This document shows positions 1-9,516 of a DNA stretch of 64,000 bases, in pieces. The position numbers and the translations under genes were made by a program. Each line of letters begins with the position of its first letter. Position 1 is the stretch's first letter. Source of the stretch: Glaciecola siphonariae (GTDB lineage Bacteria > Pseudomonadota > Gammaproteobacteria > Enterobacterales > Alteromonadaceae). The notes beneath the pieces are model-generated. The model did no database searches, had not been told where the DNA came from, and saw nothing but the letters and a program-made list of their open reading frames with translations. The DNA lies in NCBI RefSeq assembly GCF_042652645.1, contig NZ_JBHSGU010000001.1, positions 124,001 to 188,000 of the forward strand, read 5' to 3'.

Positions 1-323
1 GATGCCGCGACAACGCCAGCAGCTTGTTGAGCTTTTGAAAGCTGAGCGATGCAGTTATACGCCCCTCTTAGCTTAAATGATTTTACCGGCTGCTGGTCTT
101 CGCGCTTAAGATACACCTGATTACCAAGCGTTTTTGACAAAGCCGGCATAACACAAAGCTCAGTGGCAATAGCAGCATCGTAAATAGGCGCCTGCAAAAT
201 TTTGACTAAATAGTCTTGCTTGCTCAATACTGGCGCGCTTGAGGTCGCCGTAGCGCTAGTTACATTTTCAGCTTGGGTTTTAGCATGGTTTTGCTGCACT
301 GGATAAGGCTCACTTGTGGTCAT
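1..323 (-). CDS. ilvA: Threonine dehydratase, biosynthetic (N-terminal part, runs off the window)
   Basis: Pyridoxal-phosphate enzyme converting threonine to 2-oxobutanoate, the first committed step to isoleucine, in the cytoplasm. Read by hand on the minus strand: about 107 codons are visible from an ATG preceded in frame by a TAA. The stretch KREDQQPVKSFKLRGAYN (about residues 73-90) is the family's PLP-lysine region; the Schiff-base Lys is K84 in SFK. The N-terminus is about 20 residues longer than the E. coli enzyme (PLP lysine K62 there), and the extra part is low in hydrophobics, so a later start is possible. It lies divergent from comM and near ilvY-ilvC, the usual branched-chain amino-acid neighbourhood. 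The catalytic body and the C-terminal regulatory domain lie outside the window, so biosynthetic (IlvA) rather than catabolic (TdcB) is inferred from the neighbours. Confidence 0.9.
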   Translation of the reverse strand, partial: MTTSEPYPVQQNHAKTQAENVTSATATSSAPVLSKQDYLVKILQAPIYDAAIATELCVMPALSKTLGNQVYLKREDQQPVKSFKLRGAYNCIAQLSKAQQAAGVVAA

Positions 324-531
324 TCGTTAGAGGTATTACAAAAAACTTCTCTTTCATCATCGCAAACATTGATTGGTGCGGGCAAGTGATTTTGAGGGTG
401 AGTTAAGCAATGGGCGTTAAATTGCGATTTTATTATCGGCTCAGTCCATCCCTTTGGTCAGTTGTAAGCCTAGGCTTTAAATTAAATAATGAGCGCGTTG
501 ATAAGCAACTCATGGATGAAAAAAGACAAGG

Positions 532-2148
532 ATGTCACTTTCTGTTGTATACACCCGCGCCAATATTGGCATAGACGCACCGCTTGTGACTATTGAGGTG
601 CATTTGTCAAATGGCATGCCGGCCTTTCAGCTCGTTGGCTTGCCAGAAACGTCGGTAAAAGAGAGCCGCGACAGGGTGCGCAGCGCGTTAATCAATGCAG
701 GTTTTGAATTTCCCAGTAAGCGCATTACGGTAAATATGGCACCGGCCGATTTACCTAAGGGTGGCGGTCGCTTTGATTTAGCGATAGCCATTGGCATTAT
801 AGCGGCAAGCGAAGAGCTACCCGACACAGCCCTCGAGCCATACGAGTTTGTGGGTGAGCTAGCCCTTTCAGGTGAACTGCGTTCGATACAAGGGGCGCTA
901 CCGATGGCATTTGCCGCTCGCAATTCCAATCGCCAGCTCATTTTACCTCTCAGCAACGCTAATGAAGCCGCATTAGTGACCAAAACCTCAGTACTGTGCG
1001 CCAGCACATTGTTTGATGTGTATCTTCATCTAACTGGTAAACAAGCTCTACCGGTGGCACAAACACAAAGCGAGAATTATCCGCCACCGAATTACGGCGA
1101 CTTAAACGAAATTATTGACCAACAGCATGCAAAGCGCGCGCTAGAAATTGCTGCAAGCGGCGCTCATAACATTTTATTTTTTGGCCCAGCAGGCACAGGT
1201 AAGAGCATGTTGGCAAGCAGACTGCTGTCAATTATGCCCGACCTAAGCGAAGAGGACGCCCTTGTCGTGTCGAGCATTCGCTCGGTGGTGGGTGAACCTA
1301 TTGATGCTAACAACTGGCGACAGCGCCCACTGCGCCAGCCACATCATTCAAGCTCGGCAGCTGCAATCGTCGGCGGCGGTACTTACCCAAAGCCGGGAGA
1401 AATTACACTCGCGCACAAGGGCGTGTTGTTCCTTGACGAGTTGCCTGAATTTGGTCGTCATGTGCTTGATGTGATGCGAGAGCCGCTTGAAACGGGGGAA
1501 ATTAACTTATCAAGAGCAGCGCATAAGGTTTGCTACCCTGCGGATTTTCAATTGGTTGCCGCAATGAACCCAAGTCCAACAGGGGATATTGACGACAAGC
1601 GCGCTAATCCCGACCAAATACTGCGCTATTTAAATCGTATATCAGGGCCATTGCTTGACCGCATCGACCTACAAGTAAACGTGCCGCGTGTGAATTTAGA
1701 AAAAACCCTGAGTCGGAGCGTGGCACCCAACGATGAATCCGATACGGGCAACGACAATCGGCAAGATGCTTCAGAGCATGGTCGTGGATCTAACCACGAG
1801 GCCATCTCCAAGCAAAGCGCTCACAGTAGCTCTGAATCTAGCAAAATCGTAAAACGCCGAGTTGAGACTGCACATGCACTGCAGCTTGCTCGTCAAGGCG
1901 TGCTCAACAGTGCATTAAGCAATCAACAAATCAACATCCACTGCAGCTTAACGCCCAGCAATCAGCGCTTTATCACGCAAGCAATTGACGCGCTTGGACT
2001 GTCGATGAGGGCTTATCATCGTACTCTAAAGGTGGCGCGAACCGTAGCTGATTTGCAGGGTGCAGAGCACATCGAGCAGGCACATATTGCAGAGGCTTTA
2101 AGCTTTAGAAACTTTGACCGTCTGCTACATCAGCTTACAAATAGCTGA
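532..2148 (+). CDS. comM: ComM/YifB-family Mg-chelatase-like AAA+ ATPase
   Basis: Hexameric AAA+ helicase of the YifB/ComM family, which in naturally competent gammaproteobacteria promotes branch migration during integration of transforming DNA. The 538-residue protein has the N-terminal ChlI-like domain (about 1-170), Walker A GPAGTGKS (about 218-225), a Walker B region GVLFLDELPEF (about 297-307) and the Mg_chelatase_C tail containing LSMRAYHRTLKVARTVADL. Length is a little above the E. coli protein because of a polar Ser/Asp/Asn/His-rich insert at about 400-435, between the ATPase core and the C-terminal domain. The last 19 nt overlap the convergent ilvY. ComM next to ilv genes matches the enterobacterial yifB-ilv arrangement. 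Family assignment is secure; a role in competence here is inferred. Confidence 0.93.
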   Translation: MSLSVVYTRANIGIDAPLVTIEVHLSNGMPAFQLVGLPETSVKESRDRVRSALINAGFEFPSKRITVNMAPADLPKGGGRFDLAIAIGIIAASEELPDTALEPYEFVGELALSGELRSIQGALPMAFAARNSNRQLILPLSNANEAALVTKTSVLCASTLFDVYLHLTGKQALPVAQTQSENYPPPNYGDLNEIIDQQHAKRALEIAASGAHNILFFGPAGTGKSMLASRLLSIMPDLSEEDALVVSSIRSVVGEPIDANNWRQRPLRQPHHSSSAAAIVGGGTYPKPGEITLAHKGVLFLDELPEFGRHVLDVMREPLETGEINLSRAAHKVCYPADFQLVAAMNPSPTGDIDDKRANPDQILRYLNRISGPLLDRIDLQVNVPRVNLEKTLSRSVAPNDESDTGNDNRQDASEHGRGSNHEAISKQSAHSSSESSKIVKRRVETAHALQLARQGVLNSALSNQQINIHCSLTPSNQRFITQAIDALGLSMRAYHRTLKVARTVADLQGAEHIEQAHIAEALSFRNFDRLLHQLTNS

Positions 2149-2993
2149 GTCATTGCTTTAATCAAATGCTCCTCGCTGCGTTCTTTGAGATAGCACACAC
2201 CAAGCTGATAGGGCTCAATGTTTTTTACGCTTAGTGCGCGCACTTTATTTTTTACGGCTGAATTTTCAAGCACAATACTTGGCACAAAGCCCACGCCAAA
2301 CCCCAATGCCACCATACTCACTATCGCCTCGTTTCCTGATACCTGCGCATAGACCCTGGGGCGAATGTTTTGCTCTGCAAACCAGTGGTGCACTATGCGC
2401 TTTGACGGGCCGGCTGAGGGCATGACTACATGTAGGTCTTGCCACGGCATGTCTTGCCAGCGCTCAACGGTCATGTTTTTAGGCATAATTAAGGTGAGCG
2501 GTACAGTAGCAACCGGCGCAAACCCCACCTGCGTTGGGAAGTCGGGCGTATGAATGGCCAGTGAAATATCTACCTCTGACGAGGCTACTTTTGAAACTGA
2601 AAGCGCATGGTCGCCCGTGTCTAGCTTAATTTCTACAAGTGGATATTGCTGCCTGAGTTTATCGAGCATGGCAGGCAAGAAGCTCTGACTGGCAGTGACC
2701 GAGCAGTACAAAGACAGCTCACCACTTAATATTTGTTCGTGCTGCTTCATGCTTTGCTTCATTAAAGCGTATTGATTCAGGGTGCTTTCAGCAAATGCCA
2801 ACAGGCTTTTTCCTGCATGAGTTAAGCTAACACTTCGATTATTTCGGGTAAATAGCGCTGCGCCGCATTCTTGCTCGAGTCTGGCGACTACTCGGGTCAG
2901 CGTAGGCGCAGAGACAAACATAGCTTGCGCTGTTTTTGAAAAGTGCAGGGTGTTCGCGAGATGCTGAAACAAGCGTAGGCTTTTTATATCCAT
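2130..2993 (-). CDS. ilvY: LysR-family regulator IlvY
   Basis: Transcriptional activator of ilvC in the IlvY subgroup; in E. coli it responds to acetolactate/acetohydroxybutyrate. The 287 residues comprise an N-terminal winged HTH (FSKTAQAMFVSAPTLTRVV, about 18-36) and a periplasmic-binding-like effector domain. The segments GELSLYCSVTASQSFLP, VEIKLDTGDHA and NEAIVSMVALGFGVGFVPS correspond closely to E. coli IlvY. It is divergent from ilvC across about 280 nt, the classical organisation for IlvY autoregulation and ilvC activation, and its 3' end overlaps comM tail-to-tail. The combination of sequence resemblance and position makes this assignment firm. Confidence 0.9.
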   Translation of the reverse strand: MDIKSLRLFQHLANTLHFSKTAQAMFVSAPTLTRVVARLEQECGAALFTRNNRSVSLTHAGKSLLAFAESTLNQYALMKQSMKQHEQILSGELSLYCSVTASQSFLPAMLDKLRQQYPLVEIKLDTGDHALSVSKVASSEVDISLAIHTPDFPTQVGFAPVATVPLTLIMPKNMTVERWQDMPWQDLHVVMPSAGPSKRIVHHWFAEQNIRPRVYAQVSGNEAIVSMVALGFGVGFVPSIVLENSAVKNKVRALSVKNIEPYQLGVCYLKERSEEHLIKAMTQLFVS

Positions 2994-3166
2994 AATCGAT
3001 TTACTCTTTTTTGACCCGACACATCTTATCTAATTCATCTTGATTCAACACAGCATGCATGTTCACCGCCGGCTATGTTTTGCTCACATTTTAACCGTTT
3101 TACGCAGCCATAATAGACATAAAAATTGGTTCATTACACCCTGTATGTCCTTCAATATAACATTTA

Positions 3167-3181
3167 TTTCATTTTATGAAA
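3167..3181. promoter_or_regulatory. Candidate IlvY operator (palindrome in ilvY-ilvC intergenic region)
   Basis: A perfect 6-3-6 inverted repeat, TTTCAT-TTT-ATGAAA, lies about 95 nt upstream of the ilvC start. Its shape (T-N11-A type dyad) fits LysR-family operators, and the divergent ilvY-ilvC gap is where IlvY sites are expected. A second candidate element is the TTGCAA at about 3233, closer to ilvC. No binding data; assignment is by position and symmetry only. Confidence 0.4.
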
Positions 3182-3275
3182 CACTACGTTTTAAATAATT
3201 CAATTTAAGCAACCAGTAGTTTCGTGTACATTGCAATCTCAGTCGTAAATGACTATCTCAATTTTCAGGAATAAC

Positions 3276-4757
3276 ATGACAAACTACTTCAATAGCTTAC
3301 CGTTTAGAAAACAGCGCGACCAACTAGGACAGTGTCGCTTTATGCAGCGAGAAGAATTCGCACAGGGCTGTGATGCACTAAAAGGGAAATCTATCGTTAT
3401 CGTAGGCTGCGGCGCACAGGGTCTTAATCAGGGCTTAAACATGCGCGACTCAGGCTTAAACGTATCTTACGCACTTCGCCAAGCCGCTATTGATGAAAAA
3501 CGTGATTCGTATCAACGCGCTACCAGCAACGGATTTACCGTAGGTACCTACCAAGAGCTTATTCCAAGCGCAGATTTGGTGTACAACCTCACGCCCGATA
3601 AGCAGCATTCTAGCGTAGTAGAAGCGGTCATGCCGCTGATGCAAAAAGGCGCGACGCTGGGCTACTCTCACGGTTTTAACATTGTAGAAGAGGGTCAGCA
3701 AATAAGAAGCGACATTACGGTAGTAATGTGTGCGCCTAAGTGCCCGGGCACCGAAGTGCGTGAAGAATACAAACGCGGATTTGGCGTGCCGACCTTAATT
3801 GCCGTGCACCCTGAGAACGACCCTGAGAATAAAGGATGGGACATTGCAAAAGCATTGGCAAGCGCTACCGGCGGTGACCGAGCAGGCGTGCTAGAGAGCT
3901 CATTTGTGGCTGAGGTCAAATCTGATTTAATGGGCGAACAAACGATATTGTGCGGCATGCAGCAAGCAGCCGCGATTGTTGGCTACGACAAAATGGTCGC
4001 CGATGGTGTTGACCCTGCATATGCAGCCGCGCTAATCCAATATGGCTTGGAGGCAATTACCGAAGCGCTTAAAATTGGTGGCGTAACCAATATGATGGAC
4101 CGCCTGTCTAACCCCGCCAAAATAGAAGCGTATGAGTTAAGCGAGACACTCACCAATTTATTTAGGCCATTGTTTGAAAAACATCAAGACGACATCATAA
4201 GCGGTGAGTTTTCTCGCACAATGATGGCCGATTGGGCAAACAACGATGCAAATTTATTGAAGTGGCGTGAAGAAACCGGTCAATCTGGTTTTGAGCAAGC
4301 CCCTGTTTATAGCGGCAAAATAGACGACCAAGAGTTTTTTGATAAGGGCATTTTGATTGTTGCCATGATCAAAGCAGGCGTTGAGCTAGCATTTGACGTG
4401 ATGGTAGAGGCCGGCATCTTACCTGAGTCAGCGTACTATGAGTCATTGCACGAAACGCCGCTTATTTCCAATACCATTGCCCGAAAGCGTTTATATGAAA
4501 TGAACGTGGTTATATCGGATACTGCTGAATATGGAAATTATTTGTTTGCCAACGCCGCGGTTCCTTTGCTCAAAGAGCATATAATGCCAAACATCACAGG
4601 TAAACAGCTTGGTAAAGGCTTCAGCGCGCAAAGCAATGGCGTTGATAATAAGCGTTTGGTAGAAGTGAACAAAGCGATACGTAGCCACGGCGTTGAAACC
4701 GTTGGTGAGGTACTGCGCGGCTACATGACCGACATGAAAGCCATTGTAGGTGCATAG
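3276..4757 (+). CDS. ilvC: Ketol-acid reductoisomerase (NADP+), class II
   Basis: Converts acetolactate or acetohydroxybutyrate to the dihydroxy acids of valine/leucine and isoleucine synthesis with NADPH and Mg2+. The start is placed at the internal ATG (MTNYFNSLPFRKQ), which aligns with the E. coli N-terminus MANYFNTLNLRQQ and follows an AGGA ribosome site; the open frame extends nine codons further up. The 493-residue length and duplicated C-terminal knotted domain identify the long class II form. The Rossmann motif VGCGAQGLNQGLNMRDSG is near residues 43-60, and the metal/substrate region SFVAEVKSDLMGEQTILCG is intact. Transcribed away from ilvY and closed by a strong terminator. Confidence 0.97.
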   Translation: MTNYFNSLPFRKQRDQLGQCRFMQREEFAQGCDALKGKSIVIVGCGAQGLNQGLNMRDSGLNVSYALRQAAIDEKRDSYQRATSNGFTVGTYQELIPSADLVYNLTPDKQHSSVVEAVMPLMQKGATLGYSHGFNIVEEGQQIRSDITVVMCAPKCPGTEVREEYKRGFGVPTLIAVHPENDPENKGWDIAKALASATGGDRAGVLESSFVAEVKSDLMGEQTILCGMQQAAAIVGYDKMVADGVDPAYAAALIQYGLEAITEALKIGGVTNMMDRLSNPAKIEAYELSETLTNLFRPLFEKHQDDIISGEFSRTMMADWANNDANLLKWREETGQSGFEQAPVYSGKIDDQEFFDKGILIVAMIKAGVELAFDVMVEAGILPESAYYESLHETPLISNTIARKRLYEMNVVISDTAEYGNYLFANAAVPLLKEHIMPNITGKQLGKGFSAQSNGVDNKRLVEVNKAIRSHGVETVGEVLRGYMTDMKAIVGA

Positions 4758-4856
4758 CAGCCCATAGGCCTTTATGAGTAATCATATTGATGCGTGGGCA
4801 TAAAGTTTTAAGTTTGTAACAGTTCTGTCGTTAGGTGCTTTAACTAAGCTCCTTTT

Positions 4857-4883
4857 GCCCGGTCAATTTGACCGGGCTTTTTT
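4857..4883 (+). terminator. Rho-independent terminator of ilvC
   Basis: GCCCGGTC-AATTT-GACCGGGC hairpin (8 bp stem, 4857-4877) followed by six T residues, about 100 nt after the ilvC stop. The preceding TTTT also lets it work in reverse for the MFS gene on the other strand. Confidence 0.9.
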
Positions 4884-4935
4884 ATGTCCGCTCCGATAGC
4901 CACTAGCCTTTGAAAATAGCCGCTCAAGTTAGCAG

Positions 4936-6174
4936 CTAAACCTGCTTGCGCACCGCTGCAATAGCGATGTGCACGGCAAAGTAAGTAAGAACAGAAAAGC
5001 ACAAAAAACCGTAGGCAATCGGCAAGATGCTATCGCTCAAATGATGGCTGATAAATACGGCAATTGGCACTGAAAGCATGCTGGTAAAAAAGCCGATAAA
5101 TGCTGCACCTACACCCGCTATATGACCCACTGGCTGCATAGCAAGCGAGTTCAAATTACCAAATAAAATACCAATAAAGAAAAACCCAATAAACATCGTG
5201 CTTACAAACAGCACCAACGGTGGTTTCCCATTAAAGTAAACAGATTCAGCTACCAGCACCACCGAGAACAAAATAGTCAACACTAAGGCATATGAAATCA
5301 ATTTGATCATGCCTAGTCTTACCACCATGATCCCATTGAACAACGACGCAGCGCCTATTGAGAAAGCAAGCAGGGCAAACAACAGGGGAAACAACTCGCC
5401 TGTGTCGTAAATACTTTGAAAAATGGTTTGTGAGCCACTTAAATACGCCAAAAATGCGCCAAAAATCATCCCCATTCCCAGCGCGGCTCCCATCACAACT
5501 GGATTTTTTATTAGCCAAACAATTGAGCGCCAAAAAGCATACCAATTAAATTTTACGCGCTTATCACGCGGCAGCGTTTCACCTTGGCGCGCAAAAAACC
5601 AAATGCCTGATACCACGCAAACCATGGCAAACACTGTAAAAATATGCCGCCATCCGGCCACTTTCATCACAATCTGACCCATCAGAGGCGCGACCATCGG
5701 CATCAAAATAAAGATAACCGTGATAAAGCTCATTACTCGGGCCATTTTATCGCCCACGTGTAAATCACGAATGAGTGCCATCGTAGCTATTCGTGGACCC
5801 GACACGCCAAACGCTTGAATCAATCGACCAAGCAACATGATTTCCATATTCGGCGATAAATAGCACACCAGTGTGCCTATCAAAAAAATGATAAGCCCTA
5901 CCAGAATAGTTAAGCGCCGGCCTCTCGCATCTGCAAAAGGGCCAAAGAATAGCTGCCCAAACGCCATACCCGCAAAAAACAGGGAAATAATGAGATAGGT
6001 TTGCTGGTTACTTTGGCTATTTAAGTCTGCACCAATTACGTCGAGTGCAGGCAGCATCGCGTCGATACTCAAAGCCACCAGCGATGTCAAAAACGCCATA
6101 AGCAGTATAAACTCGCCTAATGGCAAGGGTTTGCGTGTGCTGCTTGCTGTGGTGCCTGCGGTATCGCTTATCAT
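4936..6174 (-). CDS. Bcr/CflA-type MFS multidrug transporter
   Basis: Inner-membrane drug:H+ antiporter of the major facilitator superfamily, 412 residues with about 12 predicted transmembrane helices. The loop 2-3 motif GPFADARGRRLTI and the FGVSGPRIATMALIRDL region in helix 4-5 are typical of the DHA1 Bcr/CflA branch, whose members export bicyclomycin, chloramphenicol or sulfonamides; the actual substrate cannot be told. No strong ribosome site is visible before the ATG. The gene is convergent with ilvC and stands alone, with no dedicated regulator next to it. Confidence 0.85.
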   Translation of the reverse strand: MISDTAGTTASSTRKPLPLGEFILLMAFLTSLVALSIDAMLPALDVIGADLNSQSNQQTYLIISLFFAGMAFGQLFFGPFADARGRRLTILVGLIIFLIGTLVCYLSPNMEIMLLGRLIQAFGVSGPRIATMALIRDLHVGDKMARVMSFITVIFILMPMVAPLMGQIVMKVAGWRHIFTVFAMVCVVSGIWFFARQGETLPRDKRVKFNWYAFWRSIVWLIKNPVVMGAALGMGMIFGAFLAYLSGSQTIFQSIYDTGELFPLLFALLAFSIGAASLFNGIMVVRLGMIKLISYALVLTILFSVVLVAESVYFNGKPPLVLFVSTMFIGFFFIGILFGNLNSLAMQPVGHIAGVGAAFIGFFTSMLSVPIAVFISHHLSDSILPIAYGFLCFSVLTYFAVHIAIAAVRKQV

Positions 6175-6214
6175 TTATATAGTCTATGCATGTTGGGTGT
6201 TACGCGCTTAGTTA

Positions 6215-6255
6215 GGTGTTTAGTGTTCAGTAATGGGTGTCTAGTGTTTGGTCTT
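6215..6255. repeat. Degenerate 20-bp direct repeat upstream of the MFS gene
   Basis: Two imperfect copies of a T/G-rich 20-mer (GGTGTTTAGTGTTCAGTAAT and GGTGTCTAGTGTTTGGTCTT, 15 of 20 matches) separated by one base. Short tandem expansions of this kind recur in several other intergenic regions of the window. Confidence 0.4.
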
Positions 6256-6386
6256 AGTTGTTAGATGGTTAATAACCAAAGACGCCGCAATTTAGCACAC
6301 ATGCGCGCTCACAGATAAACTTTATGACGCTATGGTATAAACAAAAAGCATGCAGTAAACGCGAATGCTAGCCAATTCGGCACCGC

Positions 6387-6974
6387 TTACTCATCTCGCT
6401 GTAAGGACGTGATTTTTCCGTTGCTTAAACTATAAATCCAGCTGTGTAGCTTTACTTCTTGCCCTCTAGCAACCGCGTCTTGAAACACACTGGTCCGGCG
6501 CACGTTTTCGGCCTGCTGTAGAACATTAAGCTCGCAAAGTCTGGCCAATTTAGCATGTTTATCTAGCGCGGCGAGCTCGTTTTCATGGGCACGAGCGATA
6601 TCTTTAATATGCAGTAGCCAATTATCAATAAGACCTAGCTTACCGTCTCCTAAAGCCGCCTCAACTCCGCCGCAGCCGTAGTGACCGCACACTATCACAT
6701 GCTTTACTCTTAGTACGTCAATCGCATACTGCAGCACCGACAAACAGTTAAAGTCAGTGTGGATCACCATATTAGCAACGTTGCGATGCACAAAAATATC
6801 ACCGGGCATTAAATCTACGATTTGATTTGCCGGCACGCGCGAATCTGAGCAACCAATCCACAAATACACCGGAGACTGCTGTGTTGAGAGCTGCTTAAAA
6901 AATTCTGGGTCCTGCGCATGGGTAGCTTCTGCCCAACGGATATTGTTGTCTAACAGTTTTTTAATTTCGGGCAT
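6387..6974 (-). CDS. can: Beta-class carbonic anhydrase (Can type)
   Basis: Cytoplasmic zinc enzyme interconverting CO2 and bicarbonate, supplying bicarbonate for carboxylations. Zinc ligands are visible at the same numbering as in E. coli Can: C42 in CSDSRVPA with the D44/R46 dyad, and H98 and C101 in CGHYGCGG. The segments FVHRNVANMVIHTDFNCLSV and GLIDNWLLHIKDIA are also conserved. At 195 residues it is about 25 residues shorter than E. coli Can, with the loss at the extreme C-terminus and no effect on the active site. An AAGGTAG ribosome site precedes the ATG. It follows proA but is separated from it by a terminator, so it is probably independently transcribed. Confidence 0.95.
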   Translation of the reverse strand: MPEIKKLLDNNIRWAEATHAQDPEFFKQLSTQQSPVYLWIGCSDSRVPANQIVDLMPGDIFVHRNVANMVIHTDFNCLSVLQYAIDVLRVKHVIVCGHYGCGGVEAALGDGKLGLIDNWLLHIKDIARAHENELAALDKHAKLARLCELNVLQQAENVRRTSVFQDAVARGQEVKLHSWIYSLSNGKITSLQRDE

Positions 6975-7028
6975 GAACCAGAACTACCTTAAGGATGATG
7001 TTAAGTCGCGTGTAATGTAGCAATAAGC

Positions 7029-7052
7029 AAAAGACCCGACAAGCGTCGGGTC
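7029..7052 (-). terminator. Terminator after proA
   Basis: GACCCGAC-GCTT-GTCGGGTC hairpin (8 bp, tetraloop) read on the minus strand and followed by TTTT, 56 nt beyond the proA stop. It separates the proBA operon from can. Confidence 0.85.
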
Positions 7053-7107
7053 TTTAAACATTTTAGTTAAGTCGTTATTCGAGTGCTTGGCTTTCGCCTC
7101 AAAACCT

Positions 7108-8364
7108 CTACTGACGGATTTGCCCATCACCGTATACAACAAACTTCTCAGTGGTGAGTTGCTGCGCGCCCATCGGGCCGTAAGCATGGAGCTTACTCGT
7201 CGAAATACCAATTTCAGCGCCTAAGCCCAACTGACCGCCATCTGAAAAACGCGAGGAAGCATTTAACATGATGACCGAGGAATTTACTTCACGCATAAAC
7301 CGCTGAGAATTGCCCAAGTGCTCGGTTACGATCACTTCTGTGTGCCCGCTACCATAGGTTTGAATGTGCTCAACCGCTCGCTCAAAATCATCCACAATTT
7401 TTACCGCAATCTCTAACGCTAAGTATTCCGCATGCCAATCATCTTCAACTGCACCCACCGCTTCGCTGGTTTTAAAGTGCGCTAAGCTCTTCTCGCATGC
7501 GTGCACTTTCACACCCTTTTCAGTAAACATGGCGTCAATTTTCGGGAGAGCTTGTTCGGCAATATCCTTGTGTATGAGTAGCGTTTCAAGGGCATTGCAC
7601 ACGCCGGTGCGCTGGGTTTTACCGTTTTCTAAAATCGGCAGCGCTTTTGTTAAGTCAGCGTGGGCATCTACAAATAAATGGCAAACGCCTTTAAAATGTT
7701 GAATCACCGGAATCTTACTGTTCTGTGAAACGTATCTTATGAGGCCCTCACCACCGCGCGGAATGATCAAATCAATACTATCGCTAAGCTCAAGCATTTG
7801 CGCCATCACCTCTCGGTCAGGCACGGGTATGACGGTTGCTACACCAGTGGGTAAACCTGCTTTTTCAAGCGCCAAATGCAATACAGCGGCCAAGGCCTTG
7901 TTGGAGTGCTGCGCTTCTTTACCGCCGCGCAAAATAACCGCATTACCCGCTTTTAAACAAAGCGCCGCAGCATCAATGGTAACATTTGGACGTGACTCGT
8001 AAATCATCGCCACTACGCCGAGCGGGATACGCATTTTACCCACCTGAATACCACTTGGCAGCGGTTTAATGTTGGCAACACTGCCTAAAACTTCATCTTG
8101 ATTTGCTATTTCAGTTACCGCAGCGGCAATGGCTTTAACGCCGCTCTCATCGAGCACGAGTCGCTCAATCATCGACGCACTTAAGCCAGCGCTTTTCGCT
8201 TGCTCAACATCCCTCTGGTTTGCCGACAGAATGCTAGGAGTAGCGTCTATCAACATAGACGCAATAGACTCTAGGAGTGCCTTTCGTTTACCTTGCGATA
8301 AATTGGCGATGGCGGATTTTGCTGCCTTAGCTTCAGCGGCAGCTTGCTTGATATCAAATGTCAT
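7108..8364 (-). CDS. proA: Glutamate-5-semialdehyde dehydrogenase (gamma-glutamyl phosphate reductase)
   Basis: Second enzyme of proline biosynthesis: NADPH-dependent reduction of gamma-glutamyl phosphate to glutamate semialdehyde. The 418-residue length is normal. The catalytic Cys lies in KTQRTGVCNALETLL (about residue 255), and the ALDH-fold cofactor region MRIPLGVVAMIYESRPNVT is present. It is preceded 30 nt upstream by proB on the same strand, the conserved proBA pair, with a GAAGGAG sequence in the gap, and is followed by a clear terminator. Confidence 0.97.
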   Translation of the reverse strand: MTFDIKQAAAEAKAAKSAIANLSQGKRKALLESIASMLIDATPSILSANQRDVEQAKSAGLSASMIERLVLDESGVKAIAAAVTEIANQDEVLGSVANIKPLPSGIQVGKMRIPLGVVAMIYESRPNVTIDAAALCLKAGNAVILRGGKEAQHSNKALAAVLHLALEKAGLPTGVATVIPVPDREVMAQMLELSDSIDLIIPRGGEGLIRYVSQNSKIPVIQHFKGVCHLFVDAHADLTKALPILENGKTQRTGVCNALETLLIHKDIAEQALPKIDAMFTEKGVKVHACEKSLAHFKTSEAVGAVEDDWHAEYLALEIAVKIVDDFERAVEHIQTYGSGHTEVIVTEHLGNSQRFMREVNSSVIMLNASSRFSDGGQLGLGAEIGISTSKLHAYGPMGAQQLTTEKFVVYGDGQIRQ

Positions 8365-8394
8365 AATGAAGTCTCTTTTTCTCCTTCCGTTTAA

Positions 8395-9516
8395 TTATTC
8401 TATGCTTTCATTGTCGTGAGCAATGCGCACAAAGTCGTCTCTGTGAAGCACCTCAGCGCTGTCGCTATAACCCAAAATGTATTGAATTTGAGAGCTCTTT
8501 GCGCCTTTGATTTGTTGAATCTCTGCAGATGAATAGGCTGCTAGGCCTTTTCCTATTACGTGTCCTTCGTGAGTGACTAGCACCGCGTCATTCGCGGCGA
8601 ACTTGCCCACCACTTGAGTAATACCTGCGGCCAACAATGATGCGCCGCGTTCGGTCATGGCTAAATAAGCCCCTTTATCGACCACCAGCTCACCCTTTGG
8701 ATTAGAGGTATGTTTTAACCAGTCTTGACGCGCGGTGCTGTCGTCATCTTTCGCTAAAAACAGCGTACCAGGGCAATTGCCCTTCACCAGTTCAGTGAAG
8801 GTGCGCGTTTTGGTGCCATTAACAAGCAGGGTTTGAATGCCCGATTCGGCGCATTTTTGTGCCGCTTGTAATTTGGTGATCATGCCGCCGGTACCTACCG
8901 AAGAGCCTGCGCCACCAGCGAGTCCCATAATGCCCTCGTCGATGTTATCAACCGTGGGCAAAAGCTGCGCTTGTGGGTCTTGGCGAGGATTGCCTGTGTA
9001 AAGACCGTCTACGTCAGTACAAATAATTAAGCAGTCTGCCTGCACGGCAATGGCGGTGTGAGCGGCAAGGTTGTCGTTATCACCTACCTTCGACTCATCT
9101 ATGGCTACAGTGTCATTCTCATTAACAATTGGCAGTACGTCATGATCGAGTAACTGCTCCATCGTATTTTTAATGTTAACAAAGCGGCGGCGGTCATTTA
9201 AATCTTCTACCGTAAGCAGCAGTTGCGCGCAGGTAAAGTCAAAAAGCTGCGACCATGTTGCCATCATTTTGGTTTGCCCGATGGCCGCCATGGCGGATTT
9301 TTTCCCTGGGCTAACTTTATGGCCGGTGCGTATTTCTCCGCGCGCGGCCGCAACACTACCAGACGATACAAGCACCACATTTTTGCCTTGCTTGCGAGAT
9401 TCAGAAATAAAGTTTGCGATATTAGATAAGAATTTGTCGGAAGTACCAGTGCCATCAGGCGACACTAAAGCACTGCCTATTTTGATTACGGCGGTTTGCC
9501 AAGTAAAAGCTGTCAT
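8395..9516 (-). CDS. proB: Glutamate 5-kinase
   Basis: First, normally proline-inhibited, enzyme of proline synthesis: ATP-dependent phosphorylation of glutamate. The start chosen is the ATG at 9516 (MTAFTWQTAVIKIGSALV), giving 373 residues, close to the 367 of E. coli; the frame is open 16 codons further upstream but those residues do not match the family. The amino-acid kinase domain (about 1-255) contains VLVSSGSVAAAR, VNENDTVA and GTGGMITKLQAA. A C-terminal PUA domain (about 275-370) with ASLLAAGITQVVGKFAANDAV follows. The ribosome site is weak. Divergent from the M1 peptidase gene. Confidence 0.95.
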   Translation of the reverse strand: MTAFTWQTAVIKIGSALVSPDGTGTSDKFLSNIANFISESRKQGKNVVLVSSGSVAAARGEIRTGHKVSPGKKSAMAAIGQTKMMATWSQLFDFTCAQLLLTVEDLNDRRRFVNIKNTMEQLLDHDVLPIVNENDTVAIDESKVGDNDNLAAHTAIAVQADCLIICTDVDGLYTGNPRQDPQAQLLPTVDNIDEGIMGLAGGAGSSVGTGGMITKLQAAQKCAESGIQTLLVNGTKTRTFTELVKGNCPGTLFLAKDDDSTARQDWLKHTSNPKGELVVDKGAYLAMTERGASLLAAGITQVVGKFAANDAVLVTHEGHVIGKGLAAYSSAEIQQIKGAKSSQIQYILGYSDSAEVLHRDDFVRIAHDNESIE